14,948 nucleotides of DNA from an uncultured Clostridia bacterium (GTDB lineage Bacteria; Bacillota; Clostridia; Christensenellales; UBA1242), in assembly GCA_944363385.1 (NCBI GenBank), contig CALVUB010000011.1, positions 1-14,948 on the forward strand. Reading direction: 5' to 3'. The translations under genes and the position numbers were made by a program. The notes beneath the pieces were generated by a model. That model was not told where the DNA came from and did not search any database. It saw nothing but the letters and a program-made list of their open reading frames with translations. Within the stretch, counting starts at the first letter, position 1. Each line of letters opens with the position of its first letter. Below are positions 14,139-14,948 of the stretch, piece by piece.

Positions 14139-14948
14139 CTACCAAGCTTCTGCCACACGGTCAAAGCAATCTTTGAAAGAAAGTTTGTCAATGTCAGTTT
14201 TTACGATTATATCTATCTCTTTGATAAGATTACCGTCTTTTGAAAGCATTGCCTTTCCAATCACCTGTCCATTCTTTGTTGGAGCGCTCACCTTTTCAGG
14301 CAAAGAATATGTCACTTCGATATCGCCCTCCTGTCCTTTGCGAGTGGTAACGGCAAAGTCTTCTGCTGAGAAAATTTCAATTTGATTAATTTTTCCTTTA
14401 TTTACTGGCAAAACTTCGATTGCTTTTTGGCAGTCTAAAATCTTTCGGCTTTCAAAGTTTGCAAATCCATAGTTGAAAAGTTTACTGCATTCATTAAATC
14501 TTGTTTGGCTGTTTTTCGCTCCAATAACTACAGAAATAAGTCGCATATTATTGCGTTTTGCTGTTGCTGTCAGGCAACATCCTGCTTCATTTGTCGAGCC
14601 TGTTTTGCCACCATCGCAACCTTCATAATATCTTACAAGCCTATTTGTATTGACAAGTTCAGTTTTTCTTCCTGACGGATGCACAAGTTCATCCATCCAA
14701 ATGGTTGAGAATTGGTGATATTTATCGTATTTTGCAACCTCTTTGAGAACGCAAGCACTGTCTTTTGCGCATGAATATTGCTCTGGAGCTGGAAGACCTG
14801 TGCAATTGACATAGTTTGTATCATTCATACCTAGTTCTTTGGCTCTTTCATTCATTTTTGCTACAAAATTTTCTTCACTTCCACTTATATGCTCAGCAAG
14901 AGCAACTGAGGCGTCATTTGCTGAAGATACAATCACGCTTTTAAGCAT
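14139..14948 (-). CDS. D-alanyl-D-alanine carboxypeptidase (S11 family), C-terminal part
   Basis: This is the low-molecular-weight penicillin-binding protein type (DacA/DacF) that trims the terminal D-Ala from peptidoglycan stem peptides outside the cell. 269 codons are visible; the start and the SxxK catalytic motif lie beyond the right edge, so the ATG at 14948 is an internal methionine. The SxN motif is S9-A10-N11 (VSSANDASVALAEH), and KTG is at about 115-117 (DGGKTGSTNEAG). The segment MNERAKELGMNDTNYVNCTGLP is typical of the family. After about residue 165 comes the beta-rich C-terminal domain, ending DKLSFKDCFDRVAEAW, which may be a membrane-associating helix. Whether it is the vegetative or a sporulation paralogue cannot be told from this part. 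Confidence 0.95.
   Translation of the reverse strand: MLKSVIVSSANDASVALAEHISGSEENFVAKMNERAKELGMNDTNYVNCTGLPAPEQYSCAKDSACVLKEVAKYDKYHQFSTIWMDELVHPSGRKTELVNTNRLVRYYEGCDGGKTGSTNEAGCCLTATAKRNNMRLISVVIGAKNSQTRFNECSKLFNYGFANFESRKILDCQKAIEVLPVNKGKINQIEIFSAEDFAVTTRKGQEGDIEVTYSLPEKVSAPTKNGQVIGKAMLSKDGNLIKEIDIIVKTDIDKLSFKDCFDRVAEAW

Noticed and set aside
1..14948. CRISPR array, transposase, phage genes, tRNA or rRNA
   Set aside because: No regularly spaced repeats, terminal inverted repeats with transposase, integrase frames or tRNA-like cloverleaf were seen. All long frames are accounted for by chromosomal genes.

Overview
The window reads as a chromosomal backbone segment of an AT-rich, Gram-positive, probably anaerobic bacterium of the Clostridia/Firmicutes type. 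The evidence is consensus sigma-A promoters, AGGAGG ribosome-binding sites, a four-cysteine L32 protein, a Pta-AckA acetate pathway, and homologues of the sporulation proteins YlbJ/SpoVV and SpoIVFB. TGA is used as a stop, so it does not use the Mycoplasma code. I see no insertion sequence, phage gene, CRISPR array, tRNA or rRNA. The species cannot be fixed from this sequence alone.

Layout from left to right. The minus-strand cluster plsX-rnc-smc (1-3116) links phospholipid synthesis, RNA processing and chromosome condensation; smc runs off the left edge. rpmF (L32) lies upstream with its own consensus promoter and a strong terminator that separates it from plsX. The minus-strand pta-ackA pair (3665-5845) follows, with a perfect TTGACA-17-TATAAT promoter. 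That promoter overlaps a divergent plus-strand promoter for a YlbJ/SpoVV-like membrane protein (5952-6887), which ends at a bidirectional terminator shared with a small DUF378 membrane protein. mnmA (tRNA 2-thiouridylase) forms a minus-strand pair with a zinc-ribbon/TM2 membrane protein. Next is a four-helix membrane protein with a degenerate class III nucleotidyl-cyclase domain, then a divergent 150-residue helical protein of unknown role (10347-10799).

The right third holds a SpoIVFB-like site-2 protease preceded by an overlapping 49-codon membrane microprotein. After these come scpB and scpA (the kleisin and its partner for the Smc protein encoded at the left end), a membrane-anchored protein with a bacterial Ig-like domain, and the 3' part of a D-alanyl-D-alanine carboxypeptidase gene running off the right edge.

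Most genes are conserved housekeeping genes. The least explained parts are: (i) the degenerate cyclase membrane protein; (ii) the microprotein that appears translationally coupled to the SpoIVFB-like protease; (iii) two GTG-start genes with no Shine-Dalgarno sequence whose predicted -10 boxes lie only 6-7 nt upstream, implying leaderless mRNAs, with the microprotein as a weaker third case; and (iv) nested palindromes upstream of plsX. I found no clear new multi-gene defence or mobile system.
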